Shown here: one piece after another, positions 60,850-64,000 of the stretch
Numbering within the stretch: the first letter of the stretch is position 1
Layout of the letters: the number at the start of each line of letters is the position of its first letter
NCBI GenBank assembly: GCA_020636225.1
Contig: JACJYI010000003.1
Coordinates: 1-64,000 of the forward strand
Direction: 5' to 3'
Length of the DNA: 64,000 nucleotides
DNA from: Lewinellaceae bacterium
Lineage (GTDB): Bacteria > Bacteroidota > Bacteroidia > Chitinophagales > Saprospiraceae
Translations under genes and position numbers: made by a program
Notes under the pieces: generated by a model
The model's database searches: none
Told to the model about the DNA's origin: nothing
The model's input: only the letters and a program-made list of their open reading frames with translations

Positions 60850-61224
60850 TCAGACAATGCCGTCCTCTTGGTAGAGGCGCACACCGGTTTGGACCATGTC
60901 CTGGATATCCCGGGTCATCTCGTCGTCCAGGGCTTTGATGTGAAAACAGCTTTTTCCTTTCAGGCATTTTCTCAACGATGCGGAAATTCCGGTGAACTGG
61001 TCTGCATGGGTATAGATGGGGAAGAAATACAGACGCACATCCTTTGGCTTGGGGACGATGCTGGCAAAGTAGATGCCATCCACTTTCTGTTTCCCTTGCA
61101 TGGTCGGAATGGTGCCCGCAAATTCCATACCCCCGGGTCCGGCTTGACGAAGTTGCAGTGGTGGGGTATGGGCCTGGAATATTTCCTGCAGTGTTTGTTG
61201 GATCCGGGCAATGTTGTCGATCAT
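60850..61224 (-). CDS. DUF1801-like protein
   Basis: The 124-residue protein resembles the DUF1801/YdhG-like family: GKQKVDGIYFASIVPKPKDV, LYFFPIYTHADQF, LRKCLKGKSCFHIKALDDEM. Members share a TATA-binding-like fold and have no fixed role; a few are linked to iron or metal binding. No partner gene is adjacent, and it converges with the PorT-type gene. I see no signal peptide, so it is cytoplasmic. Confidence 0.75.
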   Translation of the reverse strand: MIDNIARIQQTLQEIFQAHTPPLQLRQAGPGGMEFAGTIPTMQGKQKVDGIYFASIVPKPKDVRLYFFPIYTHADQFTGISASLRKCLKGKSCFHIKALDDEMTRDIQDMVQTGVRLYQEDGIV

Positions 61225-61334
61225 CCTGTTCGATTCAGTCCATAAACCTAAGGATTGTCAGGCGAACTCTTCGCGTGTTTCACCTCCGTATGGTTTGGTC
61301 GGATGTCGTCGGAAGGCTGGAGATTGCCCTTGGC

Positions 61335-62312
61335 CTACAGCAACCAGATGCTCAGACCAAGCAGCACCAGGATCTGGAGGAGAAAGATGATCAGGCCGAA
61401 ACCAAGGGCGACCTGGCCGGTTCGATAGAGCTGCTGAAATCGAATGCCAAGGCCAATGGCGACCATGGCCATGGTCAGCAGGATCTTGCCCGTCTCCTTC
61501 AGGATGGCCAGGAGCTGGGCAGGGAGGTGGACAAAAGATACCAATGTGACCACCAGAAGAAACCCCCACAGATAATAGGGCAACGACAATTGATCTCTCC
61601 AGGATCCGGTCCGGTTGGCCAGGAAATTGAAAAAGATCAGTCCGGGAACAAGGAGGGCCACCCGACCCAGTTTGACAGTGAGGGCCAGGTCGCCGATGGA
61701 GTCGGTCATGGCATAACCGGCACCGGCTACGTTGCCGACGGCATGCAGGCTGCCACCGATCAGCGTGGCTGCAAGCGGATCCGATTGGGGCCACATGGCC
61801 AAAATGGCGGGCAGAGCCAACATGCCAACAAGTCCCAGGAGATTGACCACCGCCAGGGCAATGCCTACATCCTCCTTTTCTTTGGTCACGGAGGCGGAGA
61901 GAGCCGCAATGGCGGATGATCCACAAATGGCGGTTCCGAAGCCCACCAGCCAGCCAGTGGTCGTCTTGCAACCAAAGAGATTGGCCAGGGACCAGGTCAA
62001 TACGAGAATGATCAACACGGTCAGGATCAATACCACCAGGGTGCCTGTTCCGAGGGCGGCCATATGCTGGAAGGAAATGCCAAATCCGAGAAAGATGATG
62101 GCGGCATTCAGGACTTCCTTTCCCGTCCAGGTGATCCCGGCAGTCATCCGGTCGGGTCGCCAGCCGCTATTTCCCAAGATGACCCCGAAGATGAGGCCGA
62201 GCAGGACTTCATTCATCCGGGGGATCATCGGTGACAACACCAATGCTGCGATGGCCAGGGCAAAGGTCAGGAGGATACCGGGGAGGCGGTTCGGCCAGGT
62301 GGAAGATGACAT
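61335..62312 (-). CDS. YeiH/UPF0324-family membrane protein
   Basis: The 325-residue integral membrane protein has about ten helices and the YeiH signature: EVLLGLIFGVILGNSGWRPD, KEVLNAAIIFLGFGISF, VGFGTAICGSSAIAALSASV and LIGGSLHAVGNVAGAGYAM. The family is proposed to export sulfite or sulfonate, but this is not firm. I start at the ATG 62312; a TAnnTTTG box (62318-62325) ends 5 nt before it, and the longer frame to 62417 lacks any support. It is a single gene. Confidence 0.9.
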   Translation of the reverse strand: MSSSTWPNRLPGILLTFALAIAALVLSPMIPRMNEVLLGLIFGVILGNSGWRPDRMTAGITWTGKEVLNAAIIFLGFGISFQHMAALGTGTLVVLILTVLIILVLTWSLANLFGCKTTTGWLVGFGTAICGSSAIAALSASVTKEKEDVGIALAVVNLLGLVGMLALPAILAMWPQSDPLAATLIGGSLHAVGNVAGAGYAMTDSIGDLALTVKLGRVALLVPGLIFFNFLANRTGSWRDQLSLPYYLWGFLLVVTLVSFVHLPAQLLAILKETGKILLTMAMVAIGLGIRFQQLYRTGQVALGFGLIIFLLQILVLLGLSIWLL

Positions 62313-62317
62313 ATCTG

Positions 62318-62325
62318 CAAAAGTA
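62318..62325 (-). promoter_or_regulatory. Minus-7 box of the YeiH gene (TACTTTTG)
   Basis: Matches TAnnTTTG on the minus strand and ends 5 nt before the ATG at 62312, so the transcript has almost no leader. Confidence 0.7.
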
Positions 62326-62391
62326 CACCGGTCGGGGAATCGGTGTATGTGATCATGATTACCGGAATTTCTATCCGAATGGCGAAACAGG

Positions 62392-62874
62392 TCAGGAAAC
62401 CAGTGCCGCAATGGCATACCAGATCATCACGACACAGAGCACTACCTTGAGGAGGACACCGAACAGGAAACCAACAAAGGAGCCAATGGCCGCGCGAGTC
62501 GCGGTTCCGGTGTCCTTTCCCACCATCAGCTCGCCGACCAGGCCGCCGACAAAGGCACCGATAAAGATACCGAAGGGGCCGCCGAACAATCCGACCAGCA
62601 GACCGATGGTACTCCCCCACATGCCTGCCTTGGAACCACCAAACCGCTTGACGCCCCACATCGGCACCAGGTAGTCCAGGATGGTGACGACCAGCGTCAG
62701 AATGGCAAGGGTCCAGAGCAGGCCCCCGTCAAATTCGGCTTTGGATGACCAGTGGATCAGGAAAAGCCCCAGGAGGCTCAGGGGCGGACCGGGCAAGGGC
62801 AGCACCGACCCGATCAATCCAATGATCAGGGCCAGGAAACCCAGGGCGATCAGGAGAATATCTGCAACCATCAT
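62392..62874 (-). CDS. DUF456 family membrane protein
   Basis: The 160-residue protein has about four hydrophobic segments and the Gly-rich DUF456 pattern: LGFLALIIGLIGSVLPLPGP, LVPMWGVKRFGGSKAGMWGS and GLFGGPFGIFIGAFVGGLVGE. The function is unknown. I start at the first of two ATGs in a row (62874 and 62871); the longer frame to 63300 lies antisense over the acetyltransferase and is rejected. It follows that gene with a 67-nt gap on the same strand. Confidence 0.9.
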   Translation of the reverse strand: MMVADILLIALGFLALIIGLIGSVLPLPGPPLSLLGLFLIHWSSKAEFDGGLLWTLAILTLVVTILDYLVPMWGVKRFGGSKAGMWGSTIGLLVGLFGGPFGIFIGAFVGGLVGELMVGKDTGTATRAAIGSFVGFLFGVLLKVVLCVVMIWYAIAALVS

Positions 62875-62941
62875 AGGCGAAAAATAGGAAAAAGGAAGGA
62901 GGCCTGGCACCTGAAATCGATGAACGGCGCCTGTCGGACGA

Positions 62942-63454
62942 TCAGCGACCCGCTGAGTCCAGGAGAAAGTACTGGAGCACATCCGGCTGATCGGGCAGTT
63001 GGATCGTTCCTTCCTCACGAAACCCCAATCGATGGAGCAGGGCAATGGAGCGGGCATTGTCCGCATCGGTGATCGCTGACACCCGTGGCATGGCTGCAGC
63101 ATCTTCAGCCAGGATGGACCTGGACGCTTCATACGCCAGCCCCTGGCCTTCGTATTCGGGCAAAAGGGCGAAACCGAGATCGGGATAGGCCAGCCCGGCC
63201 CGCCGGACAAGCCCGCAGATGCCGATGACCTCTCTTGTATGCCTGAAGACCATGCGCCGCATCCCGAAGCCGAAGTCGAGATAATGCCGCATCGGTCCAT
63301 TGGTCAGGTAGTCTGCGGCTTCTGCCCGGGTATGCACGTTCCTGTCGCCGATATATCGAAGCCAGGAAGGCGTGTTGACCAGGCGAAGAAAGAAGCTGGC
63401 ATCGCGAAGCCGGAGGGTATCCAGGATGAGCCGTTCTGTATGGAGTGTTTTCAT
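62942..63454 (-). CDS. GNAT-family acetyltransferase (RimJ/RimL type)
   Basis: The 170-residue enzyme should move acetyl from acetyl-CoA to an amine, perhaps a protein N-terminus. Marks are HTERLILDTLRLRDASFFLR at the start, IGICGLVRRAGLAYPDLGFA, the CoA loop LLPEYEGQGLAYEASRSIL (variant of QxxGxG/A) and NARSIALLHRLGF. The ATG at 63454 overlaps the stop of the upstream acetyltransferase gene by 1 nt (TGATG). Its substrate is unknown. Confidence 0.9.
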   Translation of the reverse strand: MKTLHTERLILDTLRLRDASFFLRLVNTPSWLRYIGDRNVHTRAEAADYLTNGPMRHYLDFGFGMRRMVFRHTREVIGICGLVRRAGLAYPDLGFALLPEYEGQGLAYEASRSILAEDAAAMPRVSAITDADNARSIALLHRLGFREEGTIQLPDQPDVLQYFLLDSAGR

Positions 63455-64000
63455 CACCCTTCTGAGACTGGCATGAAGAGGGACGCATTTTCCTTTCCCT
63501 TGATCAGCGAATAGACCGCCATGTCCAGGAAGTCCTCCTGGAAGTGGATCCGATCATGAAAATGGGCTTCCTTCCGGAAACCGAGGTATTCGAGGAGGTA
63601 GATGGCGCTGCGGTTGGACGGCAATACCTTGGCTTCAATGGAATGCAATCCCAGGGTGGTCAATCCGAATCCGACAATGGCGATGAGCGCTTCGAGGGCG
63701 ACCCGTTGCCCCCAGTAGTCCGTGGCCAGCTCCCCGCCGATCTCCGCCCGCAGGTTGGGATGATCGATCTGATTGAATCCGCAGGTCCCTATGATCTGCT
63801 GGCCATCCTTCCAGATGCCGGCCCAACCGATGGCCTGTCGGTTGGAATAGGCCTCCCGGGTACGTTCCACCAGGGCTTCTGCGGATGCCGGATCATCCAT
63901 GGCCGGTCGGGCAATGAATTGATTGACCCGTCCATCCGAGCGCATTTGAAAAATGGCCCGGGCATCCGCGAGTCGAATGTCCCGCAACAGCAACCGACGG
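63454..64000 (-). CDS. GNAT-family acetyltransferase (RimJ/RimL type), N-terminus beyond window
   Basis: At least 182 residues are visible, and the frame stays open to the window edge. The visible start LLLRDIRLADARAIFQMRSD is the point where RimL proteins usually have a few residues before it, so the true start codon is probably just outside. Other marks are IIGTCGFNQID, EIGGELATDYWGQRVALEAL and NRSAIYLLEYLGFRKEAHFH. It is coupled to the next acetyltransferase (TGATG overlap); two related genes in tandem suggest an old duplication. Confidence 0.9.
   Translation of the reverse strand, partial: RRLLLRDIRLADARAIFQMRSDGRVNQFIARPAMDDPASAEALVERTREAYSNRQAIGWAGIWKDGQQIIGTCGFNQIDHPNLRAEIGGELATDYWGQRVALEALIAIVGFGLTTLGLHSIEAKVLPSNRSAIYLLEYLGFRKEAHFHDRIHFQEDFLDMAVYSLIKGKENASLFMPVSEG

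Noticed and set aside
62875..63300. N-terminal extension of the DUF456 frame
   Set aside because: It lies in another frame over the acetyltransferase gene and has no membrane pattern, while the ATG pair at 62874/62871 begins a typical DUF456 sequence.

Overview
The window is a GC-rich chromosomal segment of a member of the Bacteroidota, most likely a Saprospiraceae-type organism. The evidence is: many TAnnTTTG minus-7 promoter boxes (the Bacteroidota sigma consensus); type IX secretion C-terminal sorting domains; SprB-type repeats; a DUF1800/DUF1501 pair; LVIVD-repeat lipoproteins; DUF6427; and a CarB that ends before the MGS-like allosteric domain. All identifications come from reading the sequence and recalling families; no database search was run.

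Layout. 1-1524: the start of an AT-rich secreted-protein gene, three small hairpins sharing a CCGCTA core, and a tyrosine recombinase, together resembling the edge of an integron-like cassette array. 1582-4146: an ECF sigma factor operon with a membrane-spanning beta-barrel partner and a lipoprotein. 4147-7918: an SPFH protein and a small secreted protein set in unusual non-coding DNA made of dispersed phrases, small palindromes and tandem repeats. 7919-11975: two near-identical group II introns, each inserted at the same point of a ~112-135 bp repeated phrase. 12099-14933: carB. 15976-22792: secreted amide/peptide hydrolases, including an M20 peptidase fused to a TonB-dependent outer-membrane receptor (18080-21895), the most unusual gene here. 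22921-30137: an SprB-repeat adhesin, an oxidoreductase broken by one stop codon, tRNA-Val, an AsmA-like protein and an EamA transporter.

30433-46931 is mostly plus strand: an ABC-F ATPase, DUF6427, a DsbD system with three copies of its N-terminal domain, an HD-domain protein fused to a Pycsar-type transmembrane effector, ferritin, two TonB C-terminal-domain proteins, the DUF1800/DUF1501 pair, an esterase and an LVIVD lipoprotein set. 46986-56653 is minus strand: clpS, a peroxiredoxin, a phytase-like protein and a complete overlapping trpEGDCFBA-aroF operon, preceded by an unlabelled leader peptide with three consecutive Trp codons and an attenuator hairpin. 56957-64000 holds an operon with an isoprenoid-synthase-like protein, an NlpE/META lipoprotein, a beta-barrel protein, a YeiH-type transporter, DUF456 and two GNAT acetyltransferases, the last cut by the window edge.

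The trp genes together make tryptophan from chorismate, with aroF adding control of entry into the shikimate pathway. The DsbD proteins carry reducing power to the periplasm. The M20/TonB cluster looks like capture and cleavage of amide-bonded substrates at the outer membrane. Operons are tightly packed with 1-20 nt overlaps, and several promoters sit only 3-6 nt before the start codon.
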